NCBI GenBank assembly: GCA_051656605.1
Contig: JBOGCF010000049.1
Location: 1-64,000, forward strand
Direction: 5' to 3'
Length of the DNA: 64,000 bases
Origin: UBA12018 sp051656605
GTDB lineage: Bacteria > Bacteroidota > Bacteroidia > Bacteroidales > CAMTPD01
The notes beneath the pieces were generated by a model. That model did not search any database, was not told the origin of the DNA, and saw only the letters and a program-made list of their open reading frames with translations. Positions 45,207 to 53,506 of the stretch are shown here, piece after piece (position 1 is the first letter of the stretch; every line of letters starts with the position of its first letter). A program made the translations under genes and the position numbers.

Positions 45207-45212
45207 CACCAT

Positions 45213-45288
45213 TATTCCGCAGAGGGTAGAAAAGAGTAGCTAATAATAGCGCCACCCTCGGGATGTAACCTGTAATTTCAAATAACAG
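45213..45288 (+). promoter_or_regulatory. Structured 5' leader of rplU (candidate ribosomal-protein leader)
   Basis: The ~75-nt leader between the promoter and the L21 start can form a helix GAGGGT (45222-45227) with ACCCTC (45254-45259) enclosing a 26-nt internal part. Ribosomal protein leaders commonly carry such structures for autogenous control; no named leader family was recognised. Confidence 0.4.
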
Positions 45289-45600
45289 ATGTACGTAATT
45301 GTTGAAATTCAAGGACAACAGTTCAAAGCTGAGGCTGGTAAGAAACTGTTTGTTCACCGTTTGAACGTTGAGCGTGGTGCTCAAGTTGAGTTCGATAAAG
45401 TAATGTTGGCTGAGAACAACGGAACTATCACTGTTGGTGCTCCTACTATCGAAGGCGCTAAAGTTGTAGCTGAAGTTATCTCTCACGTTAAAGGAGACAA
45501 AGTTCTTATCTTCCACAAAAAGAGAAGAAAAGGTCATAGAAAGCTTAACGGTCACCGTCAATGCTTTACAGAGATTGTAGTAAAAGAAGTAGTAGCGTAA
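45289..45600 (+). CDS. rplU: 50S ribosomal protein L21
   Basis: A 103-residue L21: MYVIVEIQGQQFKAEAGKKLFVHRL at the N-terminus, KVMLAENNGTITVGAP in the middle and the basic C-terminal HKKRRKGHRKLNGHRQ that binds 23S rRNA. It is transcribed with rpmA, 20 bp downstream, the conserved bacterial arrangement. Confidence 0.97.
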   Translation: MYVIVEIQGQQFKAEAGKKLFVHRLNVERGAQVEFDKVMLAENNGTITVGAPTIEGAKVVAEVISHVKGDKVLIFHKKRRKGHRKLNGHRQCFTEIVVKEVVA

Positions 45601-45620
45601 CGTATTAAAATCGTAAGAAA

Positions 45621-45890
45621 ATGGCACATAAAAAAGGTGTAGGTAGCTCGAAGAACGGACGCGAATCGGAAAGCAAACGACTTGGAGTTAAGATTTTTGG
45701 TGGTGAAAAATGCATCGCAGGTAACATCATCATTCGTCAAAGAGGAACAGTTCACAATCCAGGTGAAAACGTAGGTATCGGTAAAGACCATACTTTGTTC
45801 GCTCTAGTAGATGGCGTTGTAACTTTCAGAAAAAAGAAAAACAACAAATCTTATGTATCAGTTCTTCCAGTAGTAGAAGCTGAAGCATAA
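45621..45890 (+). CDS. rpmA: 50S ribosomal protein L27
   Basis: An 89-residue L27. The N-terminus MAHKKGVGSSKNGRESESKR reaches the peptidyl-transferase centre without the cleavable extension seen in some Firmicutes. GGEKCIAGNIIIRQRGTVHNP and GKDHTLFALVDG are typical. It is followed by a strong terminator. Confidence 0.97.
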   Translation: MAHKKGVGSSKNGRESESKRLGVKIFGGEKCIAGNIIIRQRGTVHNPGENVGIGKDHTLFALVDGVVTFRKKKNNKSYVSVLPVVEAEA

Positions 45891-45911
45891 TGACGATCTA
45901 AAAAATAAAAA

Positions 45912-45948
45912 AAGAGAGTTCTCGATATGAGGGCTCTCTTTTTTTTTG
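45912..45948 (+). terminator. Terminator of rplU-rpmA
   Basis: AGAGAGTTCTC pairs with GAGGGCTCTCT (with a G-T pair) around GATAT, followed by T9. Confidence 0.9.
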
Positions 45949-45954
45949 TTTCTT

Positions 45955-45962
45955 TATCTTTG
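45955..45962 (+). promoter_or_regulatory. Candidate -7 element for the NlpC/P60 gene
   Basis: TATCTTTG matches TAnnTTTG, 35 bp before the chosen start. Any -33 element would overlap the preceding terminator. Confidence 0.5.
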
Positions 45963-45996
45963 TAAAAAGATAACTAAATCAATAGCTATAACAAAG

Positions 45997-46530
45997 ATGA
46001 TGAGAGCAAGAAAGACCTATGTTTTACTTCTGTTTATATCATTGATTGTCACACTCTCTTCGTGCGGATCGTCGCGCAAGGCTGTGATGGTAGATATGGA
46101 CGTAAAAGGACCCAAAGAACTTCAACGCAAATTAGGCATTAAAGTAAAGCCATCCGACAATATTTTCCTCTACAGCGAAGCTGCGTCTTGGCTGGGCGTG
46201 CCTCATCGATATGGCGGAATGACCAAGAAGGGAGTAGACTGTTCGGGCTTTGTAAGCATTGTATACGAAAAGATCTATGGCGTAAAACTTGAGCGATCTT
46301 CGGCCGATATGCTGTCAAAGAACTGCAAGAAGGTGAAGAAAGGATCTTTGGAAGAAGGAGACTTGGTATTCTTTCGCACGGGTAAAAAACGCGGACCGGT
46401 CAATCACTCGGGCATCTACCTCAAAGACGGTAAATTTATACATACCAGCACTTCGCGCGGAGTAATGATCAGTAGTCTCGACGAAGAATATTACCGCAAA
46501 ACCTATTACAGTGGCGGTAAAGTAAAATAA
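45997..46530 (+). CDS. NlpC/P60 (C40) cell-wall hydrolase lipoprotein
   Basis: A 177-residue lipoprotein expected to cut peptidoglycan stem peptides. The start is placed at the ATG at 45997, giving MMRARKTYVLLLFISLIVTLSSC as lipoprotein signal; an upstream TTG at 45946 is inside the promoter element. The C40 triad is visible: catalytic Cys in GVDCSGFVSIVY, His in NHSGIYL, and a third polar residue in KFIHTSTSRGV. It lies between rpmA and serS with its own promoter. Confidence 0.9.
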   Translation: MMRARKTYVLLLFISLIVTLSSCGSSRKAVMVDMDVKGPKELQRKLGIKVKPSDNIFLYSEAASWLGVPHRYGGMTKKGVDCSGFVSIVYEKIYGVKLERSSADMLSKNCKKVKKGSLEEGDLVFFRTGKKRGPVNHSGIYLKDGKFIHTSTSRGVMISSLDEEYYRKTYYSGGKVK

Positions 46531-46597
46531 GTATAAAAAAGAAGACAAAAGCACGATACATCGCTGCGATAAGAAGGCAAAATCAAAACAGTTTTTT

Positions 46598-46605
46598 TAT
46601 TTTTG
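46598..46605 (+). promoter_or_regulatory. Candidate -7 element for serS
   Basis: TATTTTTG matches TAnnTTTG, 40 bp upstream of the serS ATG. Confidence 0.5.
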
Positions 46606-46645
46606 CACTTCAAAACAGACATAATATAAAAACATAGATATAATC

Positions 46646-47917
46646 ATGTTGACGCTAAAAGTTATTACAGAAAATACGGAAGACGTAATCCGTAGATTGG
46701 CGAAAAAGCACTTCGATGCTCGCGAAGCAATTGCTGAGGTAATCGAACTAGATAAAACAAGACGCAGCACTCAAGGCGTTCTTGACTCAAATCTTGCAGA
46801 ACTAAATACGATCTCCCGTACTGTAGGACAATTGATGAAGGAAGGTAAGAAAGAAGAAGCAGAAGCTGTACGCGCTAAAGTTGCCGACTTCAAAGAAATC
46901 AACAGAGAGCTTGAAGTAACAATGAAAGAAGCGGAAGTAAAGATTCAGCAAATTCTTTGTACGATTCCTAACTTGCCTGCCGACGAAGTACCGGAAGGTC
47001 GCGTAGCGGAAGACAACGTGGTTGAGAAAACCGGCGGTGAAATCCCGGCACTTCATGCAGATGCACTTCCTCACTGGGAACTAGCGAAAAAATATGATCT
47101 TATCGACTTCGAACTAGGAGTGAAGATTACCGGAGCAGGTTTCCCTGTTTACAAAGGTAAAGGAGCACGTTTGCAACGCGCTTTGATCAACTTCTTCCTT
47201 GACAACGCTCGTGATGCAGGTTACCTTGAAATCCAACCTCCTTATGTTGTAAACGCTGATTCGGGTTACGGAACAGGTCAGTTGCCTGACAAAGAAGGTC
47301 AGATGTATCACTGTACTGCCGACGATTTGTATTTGATCCCAACAGCAGAAGTTCCGGTTACAAACATCTATCGTGACGTAATCGTAAACGAAAGCGATCT
47401 TCCGATCAAAAACACAGCTTATTCAGCTTGTTTCCGTCGCGAAGCCGGATCATACGGTAAGGACGTACGCGGACTAAACCGCCTACACCAATTCGACAAA
47501 GTAGAAATCGTACGCATCGACACACCGGAGCACTCATACGAGTCGTTGAAAGAGATGGTAGACTATGTACAATCACTAGTTGACAAACTAGAATTGCCAT
47601 GGAGAATCCTACGTCTTTGCGGTGGCGATATGAGCTTCACATCAGCACTTACATTCGACTTCGAAGTATACTCGGCAGCACAAGAACGTTGGTTGGAAGT
47701 GAGCTCGGTATCAAACTTCGAAAGCTACCAAGCAAACCGTTTGAAATGTCGTTACCGCTCGGCCGACAAGAAAACACAGCTAGTACATACACTAAACGGT
47801 AGCGCCTTGGCATTGCCACGTATCGTAGCAGCTTTGCTTGAAAATCACCAAACACCGGAAGGTATCCGCATCCCTGCGGCACTTGTACCTTACACAGGTT
47901 TTGAGATGATCGACTAA
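46646..47917 (+). CDS. serS: Seryl-tRNA synthetase
   Basis: A 423-residue class II synthetase charging tRNA-Ser. An N-terminal coiled-coil arm (~25-105, rich in K/E with LxxLxx spacing) binds the long variable arm of tRNA-Ser. Motif 2 is FRREAGSYGKDVRGLNRLHQF (near 265-285) and motif 3 is NGSALALPRIVAALLENHQ near 385. Length matches the family. It is followed by a strong terminator. Confidence 0.97.
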   Translation: MLTLKVITENTEDVIRRLAKKHFDAREAIAEVIELDKTRRSTQGVLDSNLAELNTISRTVGQLMKEGKKEEAEAVRAKVADFKEINRELEVTMKEAEVKIQQILCTIPNLPADEVPEGRVAEDNVVEKTGGEIPALHADALPHWELAKKYDLIDFELGVKITGAGFPVYKGKGARLQRALINFFLDNARDAGYLEIQPPYVVNADSGYGTGQLPDKEGQMYHCTADDLYLIPTAEVPVTNIYRDVIVNESDLPIKNTAYSACFRREAGSYGKDVRGLNRLHQFDKVEIVRIDTPEHSYESLKEMVDYVQSLVDKLELPWRILRLCGGDMSFTSALTFDFEVYSAAQERWLEVSSVSNFESYQANRLKCRYRSADKKTQLVHTLNGSALALPRIVAALLENHQTPEGIRIPAALVPYTGFEMID

Positions 47918-47948
47918 TCGCTTTTTTTTTCAGGTTATTTTATATACG

Positions 47949-47996
47949 AAGCAGCATCTTTTCCTCGAAAGGGGATAAAGATGCTGCTTTTTTTTA
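47949..47996 (+). terminator. Terminator of serS
   Basis: AAGCAGCATCTTT pairs perfectly with AAAGATGCTGCTT around a loop of 15 bases that itself has CCTCGAAAGGGG pairing, followed by T8. Confidence 0.92.
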
Positions 47997-47999
47997 TCT

Positions 48000-48377
48000 C
48001 TCTTTTATAGTGGAGTCTCCTTTTTATAGTTGAGCTTATTGTATTTTATCCTATGAATCAAAACTTCAGCCCTCGTACCACACATTCTGCACGCTTACCA
48101 TAAAAAGTCCACTTTTGCGGCAAATACACCTCGTTTTCTTCTCCTTTGCATCATTTACCGACACAAACAAATCTAGCACATTGTCTCCTAAAACGCAGAA
48201 GAGTTTTACATGCGTCGAAATTGCTTACCGAAGATAATTTTCCGGACCTTCAAAAAGAATGCCCCTTCGCCTAAGCAGCAACACTTTGTAAACGCTCAAC
48301 TCCCTCACAATGGCACAGGCGGCAGGATAGGTGAGTGGAGGTGCAGTCGTCGCAGTCTCGTCGCAACAATGGCAAAT
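48000..48377. repeat. Left part of repeat element B
   Basis: No credible gene. A segment near 48098-48122 with AAAGTCC and ACTTTTG resembles element A near 13601-13625. The rest up to 48355 aligns poorly by eye. Short open frames here lack signals and family features. Confidence 0.5.
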
Positions 48378-48685
48378 AGTTTTCACGCGAATGATAAAAG
48401 TTTTCAGTGAAGACTGTCGACACTCTTCGTGAAAAGTTTTTACACTCTTCGTTATGAATGCAAACACTCTTCACTATAACGTAAAACACTCTTCGTGGTG
48501 ACTGAAAATACACTTCTCGAAAACCAAATTAGCTCTTCCCAAAAACCAAAAGACCTTTTTTCGACAACCAAACAAGCTTTTTTCAAGAACCAAGTAACCT
48601 TTTCACCCAAACCAAGCAACCTTTTTGCCCAAACCAAGCAACCTTTTTGCCCAAACCAAGCAACCTTTTTCCTTCAAATATGTAA
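48378..48685. repeat. 22-bp-period tandem array of element B (about 14 units)
   Basis: Fourteen consecutive 22-bp steps can be laid out without gaps from 48378 to 48685. Early units (48422-48509) start ACTCTTC; a transition unit (48510-48531) has both ACTTC and AACCAA; later units (48554-48685) start CCTTTTT or GCTTTTTT and carry AACCAA eleven or so bases on. Units 48620-48641 and 48642-48663 are identical and the one before differs at two bases. The repeat length is not a multiple of three, and the units are contiguous, so this is neither a protein repeat nor a CRISPR. Confidence 0.85.
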
Positions 48686-49108
48686 AATATAGGCATAAAC
48701 TACCCATACGTAGCCTTTTAGTTAATTATCCCCATCCCGAAAACCCCATTTTCTGAACCCTCAAAATCCACACAATTTCCCAATCCAGAACAAAAACTCC
48801 TCTCCAAAACCGAAATAATCCTCCCGATCACATAGCCATAAATTCCCCAAAAACTTGGCTTAGTGTAAAAAAGAGAACAATATATTTCTCTAGTCTTGTT
48901 CGTGTGAGAAAAAAACATATTTTTGGAAAGACTTTCATACACTTTGGACGCGATCGAATAGATGCTAAACGTGTAAATATACCTGAAATAAATTAAGTAA
49001 TAGAAATCTTGACCATCATCAAAGTGGGATTGTAAATACAATTCAAACTGAGAGACTAATGTTTCCAGATAAAATTCAGTTAAACCGTAAAATTTAATAG
49101 GAAGAATT
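48686..49108. repeat. Right flank of element B and upstream region of the next gene
   Basis: From about 48730 to 48867 the sequence parallels element A: CCCGAAAACCCCATTT (cf. 14027-14042), TCCTC.CCAAAA, a CCC.ATCAC stretch and finally AAACTTGGCTTAGTGTA (48850-48866). Beyond that, to 49108, there is AT-rich upstream sequence with a small palindrome ATTGTA/TACAAT at 49029-49042. No gene is seen. Confidence 0.65.
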
Positions 49109-50395
49109 ATGAGAACTCTAATTTGTTTGTCAGCGTTTGTCTGCATGCTAAACTGTTCCAATAAAAGAGAGCCAAACAGCACCTCAACAGTAGCAGCAGA
49201 AAGGGATGTAGAAGTTACGGATGTTACAGCAGTGACTACGGATGAAAACATACGTCCTAAAGATCGTAATTTGGCAGTCTATTCTAAGATAGATCAGTAC
49301 ACCAACAATCTGTCAGCGATTGCATCTGATGTAGAGTTTGTACACTTAGACGATGAGCCTTTGCTTCGCGACTTCTTTGTACATGATATGCAGCGCACGG
49401 ATGACTATATTTTTGTGATGGGGCCGGGCTCTATTCATCAATATAATTTGCAAGGAAAGCATATTCGCCCTATTGGAAGAAGCGGTCAAGGACCGGGAGA
49501 ATATGTTAATCTATCTGCACCATTACTGATCGACGAGGATAAAAAAGAAATTTCTGTGCTAGATCTACGTACATGGAGAATGTTCCGTTATAACTTTGAT
49601 GGGAAGTTTTTAAAAACAGTGAAGATGGGGGATTATCTTAATGGCTACTTGCGGATGGATTCTACAACGTTTATAGCCAGAACTCATTGTTTCAACCGTT
49701 TTTTGCCAAATGTGAAATTATTAGATCTTAAAGATCAGGATTTTAAAACAATAAAATCGTTTGACAGCTATATCTATCCAATAGAAGTAAAAGGTCGACA
49801 TAGTTTCGGTCCGGAGTTTAATGCTTTATGGAGATGCAACGATGATTTCTATACATTGGAGTATGGCAATGACACCGTGTTTCAGGTTACAAAAGATGCC
49901 CTTATACCCTCTCTTGTTTTATCTGGCGAATTAGCTTTAGAAAAAGATGAGTTATTCAAAGATAAAGTCGGAGATAAAGCAATGATTTTTGGACCTCTGA
50001 TGAAGCCCAATTCTTATGTGTTCGAATCCAATCAGTTTTTACTCTTTAGGATGAGTTCGGAAAATGATCGTTATTTCGTGATTTGTGATAAGCTGACGGG
50101 TGAATTGAGCCGAACGGGCAAGCACTCCAAACGTTATTCCTCCGAATTTACAGGAGAAAGGAGCCGAGACTATTTTATAGATGATATTGTCTCATCCATG
50201 TGTGTATCCCCTCTGTATTATAGTAATGGGTATGCCATCGGACTTATTCCGGCCACGGCAATAGTGGAAGATCGGGAGCAAATACTCCAATATATCCAAT
50301 CGCACCCCACAAAAGAGGGAGAAAAGTTGGCAGAGATCGTTAGAAATATAACAGAGGAGGATAATTCAATCGCTTGCTTTATTCGTTTTAAATAG
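49109..50395 (+). CDS. 6-bladed beta-propeller lipoprotein with long Thr/Val-rich linker
   Basis: A 428-residue lipoprotein (signal MRTLICLSAFVCMLNC). A ~40-residue acidic Thr/Val-rich linker separates the lipid anchor from the propeller, which carries GRSGQGPGEYVN near 132 and repeats such as SVLDLRTWRMFRYNFDG. The family is that of the genes at 24-27 kb, but the sequence is clearly distinct. It lies between repeat element B and the broken rhuM gene. Function unknown. Confidence 0.8.
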   Translation: MRTLICLSAFVCMLNCSNKREPNSTSTVAAERDVEVTDVTAVTTDENIRPKDRNLAVYSKIDQYTNNLSAIASDVEFVHLDDEPLLRDFFVHDMQRTDDYIFVMGPGSIHQYNLQGKHIRPIGRSGQGPGEYVNLSAPLLIDEDKKEISVLDLRTWRMFRYNFDGKFLKTVKMGDYLNGYLRMDSTTFIARTHCFNRFLPNVKLLDLKDQDFKTIKSFDSYIYPIEVKGRHSFGPEFNALWRCNDDFYTLEYGNDTVFQVTKDALIPSLVLSGELALEKDELFKDKVGDKAMIFGPLMKPNSYVFESNQFLLFRMSSENDRYFVICDKLTGELSRTGKHSKRYSSEFTGERSRDYFIDDIVSSMCVSPLYYSNGYAIGLIPATAIVEDREQILQYIQSHPTKEGEKLAEIVRNITEEDNSIACFIRFK

Positions 50396-50482
50396 GATTA
50401 TTATGGATTTATATTAGAGAATAATCATGGCGTTGTTTGCATTAATAAATTATTGCAAACTGACTTGATAGGTGTTATTTCA

Positions 50483-50989
50483 ATGACAGAACTTACAGGT
50501 TCTGCTTTTCTTATAAGTGGAATCTTCCCGGAAGGGAGGTTTGGTATATTGGACAAAACCGGAGCTGTAGATACAGTTCAATCTTTGAGATTAATGTTTT
50601 ACGAAACACTAAATCGAGTTATGGAAAGACTATTAAAAGATAATGAAACATGGCTTACATCGAAGTCTCTTGCCGAATTGTTTGAGGTGGAAGTCGAGCT
50701 TATTGAATCGTATATAAATATTCTGGTTGAAGCAGGAGAGCTTGATGACGAAACAACTATTAGGAAATATGAGATAGTTGAAAATGGTGTGCAAGTCGAA
50801 CTATATAGCTTTGAGGTTATTCTAGCTTTGGGCTATCGTATAGAATCGCGCGTAGGTATTTCTTTTTAGAAAATGGGCAGGAGGAATACTTACAGCGTAT
50901 TCACAAAAGGGTTATGCTATAGATAAAGACCGATTACGTAACTCAAATTCTTCTTTTGACGACTTCATGGAGTGCGTACTGAGCTTATA
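50483..50989 (+). pseudogene. RhuM-family gene, frameshifted
   Basis: The frame from the ATG at 50483 encodes a RhuM-type protein: NETWLTSKSLAELFEV, YINILVEAGELDDE, VELYSFEVILALGYRIESRVG, then stops at 50869 after GISF. Dropping one T from the TTTTT run at 50863-50867 restores FRKWAGGILTAYSQKGYAIDKDRLRN and continues to a TAA at 50987-50989, exactly as RhuM proteins read. So the gene has a +1 T frameshift. Restored length would be about 168 residues, shorter than many RhuM proteins. The role of the family is not established. The last ~180 bp recur at 55084. Confidence 0.8.
50809..50989 (+). repeat. Direct repeat, left copy (rhuM 3' end)
   Basis: About 181 bp, from CTTTGAGGTTATTC to GAGCTTATA, repeated in the same orientation at 55084-55262 with roughly a dozen differences including two single-base gaps. 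The two copies bracket the ATPase, HNH and AlbA_2 genes. Confidence 0.9.
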
Positions 50990-51037
50990 AAGATGGAAAA
51001 TATGTCTTTATTGGAATGTGAGCTTTAATAGATTTAA

Positions 51038-51045
51038 TATCTTTG
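51038..51045 (+). promoter_or_regulatory. Candidate -7 element for the ATPase-HNH pair
   Basis: TATCTTTG matches TAnnTTTG, 89 bp before the ATPase start and just after the left direct repeat. A TTG lies at 51011-51013, a 24-bp spacing, slightly long. Confidence 0.5.
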
Positions 51046-51133
51046 CAATAAACGTTTACAAAGAACATTAAAGCATTTGTGACTCGCAGAAGTGTGATCG
51101 TAAAACAATTAATTGTTAATTAAAAAAACAACT

Positions 51134-52462
51134 ATGTACATAAGAAAAGTAGAAATCAATAACATACGTTCAATCCAATCGTTTCAAATGACTTTTGGCG
51201 AAGGTCATGAAGCTGGATGGCATGTTTTAATTGGTGCCAATGGTTCGGGTAAAAGTACAATATTGAGATCGATCGCTTTGGGCATAGTTGGTTCGTACGA
51301 TGCAAAAGCTCTACGTCAGAACTGGAATGATTGGGTTCGAAAAGGAGAAAGTGAAGGTTCGATCTTTTTAGAAGGTATAGGAAGTGTTCCAATAGATATA
51401 AGTCTCAAAAATATTGGAGAGAAGATTTTGCCAACATCAAGTTCAGGAAGTATTAAATTTGGGGACTTCGAGTATCTATTTCAAGAGAAACTTGTAATTT
51501 CCAAGAGTACAGATGTTGCACAAGCTGATATAATGTCTAGTTTATCTGATAAGTTTAATGCATTTGGCGAGACTGACTTTCGGAAATATTATTCAAATAT
51601 GTTTTCGGTGGCTTATGGTCCTTTTCGTCGTTTTTCGGGAGGTGAAAAGGAGTGGAGTAAAGTTTTTTATTCGGAACCTAGAGCTGCAGCGCATCTGTCG
51701 GTGTTTGGTGAGGATGTTGCACTTTCGGAGCCTATTGAATGGTTGCAGTCTCTAGATTATAAATCTTTGAAAGGAGATGAAGTGGCTAAGCAACAATTGG
51801 AAAAATTTAGATTGTTTTTTAAGAATTCAGGTCTTCTGCCATTTAATACAGTACTAAAAGATATAAATAGCGATGGTGTAACATTTGAAGATGGAAATGG
51901 AGTTGAGGTTGATATCAATCAATTATCAGATGGATTCCGTTCAATTTTGAGTTTAACCTTCGAATTAATACGTCAACTTATTCGTGTATATGGTTCGGAT
52001 GTTGTTTTTAAGAATGTTACAGATGAGCACGTGCAGATTAATCTGCACGGGGTTGTAATGATTGACGAGATTGATGCTCACTTACATCCTTCTTGGCAAA
52101 AAGAGATAGGGCGCTGGTTTACTCGCGTGTTTCCGAATATTCAGTTTATTGTAACTACGCATAGTCCTATAATATGTCGGTCAGCAGTTAAAGGATCAAT
52201 TTGGTATTTGCCTGCTCCCGGATCAGATGAGCCTGTACGTAAATTAGAAGGAGAAGACTATAATCGAATGATTTATGGATCGATTACCGATGCTTATGCA
52301 ACTGATAAGTTTGGGACAGATGTTTTTCGATCTGAAGAAGCGAAGAAATTGCTAAATGAACTTTCTACTCTTGATGCAAAAGAATTGTTTGGTACGCTAA
52401 CTAATGTGGAGGAAATTAGGTTAGCAGAACTTCGAAAACTTAATTTATATGATCAAGATTGA
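51134..52462 (+). CDS. ABC-type ATPase, PtuA-like (candidate defence protein)
   Basis: A ~442-residue SMC/RecF-like ATPase. I set the start at the ATG at 51134 (MYIRKVEINNIRSIQSF); an ATG-less extension to 51113 adds seven residues. Walker A is GANGSGKST near residue 35, the ABC signature is LSDGFRSILS near 272, Walker B is MIDEIDAHLHP near 315 and the H-loop is TTHSPII near 347. No TOPRIM or nuclease domain follows. The HNH gene overlaps it by 14 bp, giving the ATPase + HNH layout of Septu (PtuA/PtuB) anti-phage systems. The defence role is inferred from this layout. Confidence 0.8.
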   Translation: MYIRKVEINNIRSIQSFQMTFGEGHEAGWHVLIGANGSGKSTILRSIALGIVGSYDAKALRQNWNDWVRKGESEGSIFLEGIGSVPIDISLKNIGEKILPTSSSGSIKFGDFEYLFQEKLVISKSTDVAQADIMSSLSDKFNAFGETDFRKYYSNMFSVAYGPFRRFSGGEKEWSKVFYSEPRAAAHLSVFGEDVALSEPIEWLQSLDYKSLKGDEVAKQQLEKFRLFFKNSGLLPFNTVLKDINSDGVTFEDGNGVEVDINQLSDGFRSILSLTFELIRQLIRVYGSDVVFKNVTDEHVQINLHGVVMIDEIDAHLHPSWQKEIGRWFTRVFPNIQFIVTTHSPIICRSAVKGSIWYLPAPGSDEPVRKLEGEDYNRMIYGSITDAYATDKFGTDVFRSEEAKKLLNELSTLDAKELFGTLTNVEEIRLAELRKLNLYDQD

Positions 52463-53336
52463 GCTCAACGATACATTCTTGCATACTGATGCGAAACAAT
52501 ATTTAGTTCAAAAGCAAAATGAAATTGATAATCTGACAACATTCTCTGATAAGCAAGACAAAGCAAAGAAATTGTGGGATCAGAAATCGTCGGTACAGAA
52601 GTTTAGTCATGTAAAACCATGGTTAAAGAGTGCATGTGTAGGTATTGATATTTGTAACTATTGTGAAAACAACGAGGCTTCTGATGTAGAGCACATCTTT
52701 CCTAAAAAACTGTATCCTGAACGATGCTTTAAATCCGATAATTATTTGTTGGCCTGTAAGCAATGTAACTCCGGATATAAACTAGATCAGTTTGCCGTAT
52801 TTAGCAATGCTACATCTTCTTCGATAATTGAATATAAAAATAAACAAGTAGTTTCGAACGCTCCTCCGGTTCAGAAGTCTGTATTTATTGATCCTCGAAT
52901 AGAAGATCCAATGGATTATCTACTTCTGAATCTTAAAACGGGTGTGTTTATTCCCAATATAATATCTGGATCAGATCCAAGACGAGATGCAAAAGCTAGT
53001 TACACATTGCAAATTCTTCAATTAAACGATCGCAACGGACTTCAACAGTATAGGTCTGATGCTTATAGTAACTTTGTTGGTGAACTGAGGCTTTGTATTC
53101 AAATTAAGAATGTGACAACTAATCAAGAATTAGAAGATATTTTTTTCCCGGGAGTGATTGACACAACAAAGCATGTAGATCAAAATATAAGTTACGCTAT
53201 AAATCAAATAAAGAACCGTGTTTTGCATTCAAAAAATATTACGGTTTGGTATGAGATGTTGCGCCAATATTCTTTGATTTCTACGTTAAGAGTGTTGTTC
53301 GACCAATTACCGGAAGCAAAGTTTTGGAAGAGATGA
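52449..53336 (+). CDS. HNH endonuclease, PtuB-like partner
   Basis: A 295-residue protein with an HNH nuclease core: ICNYCENNEASDVEHIFPKK near 73-92 (first zinc pair CxxC, then the catalytic EH) and NYLLACKQCNSGYKLD near 100-115 (Asn plus the second CxxC, CNxxxK). The C-terminal ~180 residues were not recognised. Its start overlaps the end of the ATPase gene by 14 bp, strongly suggesting a joint product. Likely the nuclease of a Septu-like pair. Alternative: an HNH partner of another ATPase-based system. Confidence 0.8.
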   Translation: MIKIELNDTFLHTDAKQYLVQKQNEIDNLTTFSDKQDKAKKLWDQKSSVQKFSHVKPWLKSACVGIDICNYCENNEASDVEHIFPKKLYPERCFKSDNYLLACKQCNSGYKLDQFAVFSNATSSSIIEYKNKQVVSNAPPVQKSVFIDPRIEDPMDYLLLNLKTGVFIPNIISGSDPRRDAKASYTLQILQLNDRNGLQQYRSDAYSNFVGELRLCIQIKNVTTNQELEDIFFPGVIDTTKHVDQNISYAINQIKNRVLHSKNITVWYEMLRQYSLISTLRVLFDQLPEAKFWKR

Positions 53337-53362
53337 GCTAATTTGCCTATGTTAAGGTGTAA

Positions 53363-53452
53363 ATGAAGAAATTAAATATTGCTTTTGTTTTGATTCTTAG
53401 TTTGTCGAGTCAATGCTATGCACAAAAACAAATAAGTGGAGAAGAAAATTAG
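53363..53452 (+). pseudogene. Orphan 29-residue signal-peptide ORF (probable gene remnant)
   Basis: ATG at 53363 begins MKKLNIAFVLILSLSSQCYA followed by QKQISGEEN and a stop. This is a well-formed secretion signal with a cleavage-like YAQ site but almost no mature part. It most likely is the left end of a lost exported-protein gene. A real small secreted peptide is possible but less likely. Confidence 0.45.
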
Positions 53453-53506
53453 TTTAGACAGTTGTGTTGCAATACTGTTAACTAATTGTTCGTACTGCTT
53501 TTCGAA

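Noticed and set aside
48378..48685. CRISPR array
   Set aside because: The 22-bp units are contiguous and graded in sequence, with no alternation of constant repeat and unique spacer, and no cas genes are in the window.
48452..48692. Short ORFs on both strands within the 22-bp array
   Set aside because: They arise because the repeat is low in stop codons; the reading frame shifts with every 22-bp unit, no start signal is near, and nothing resembles a known protein.
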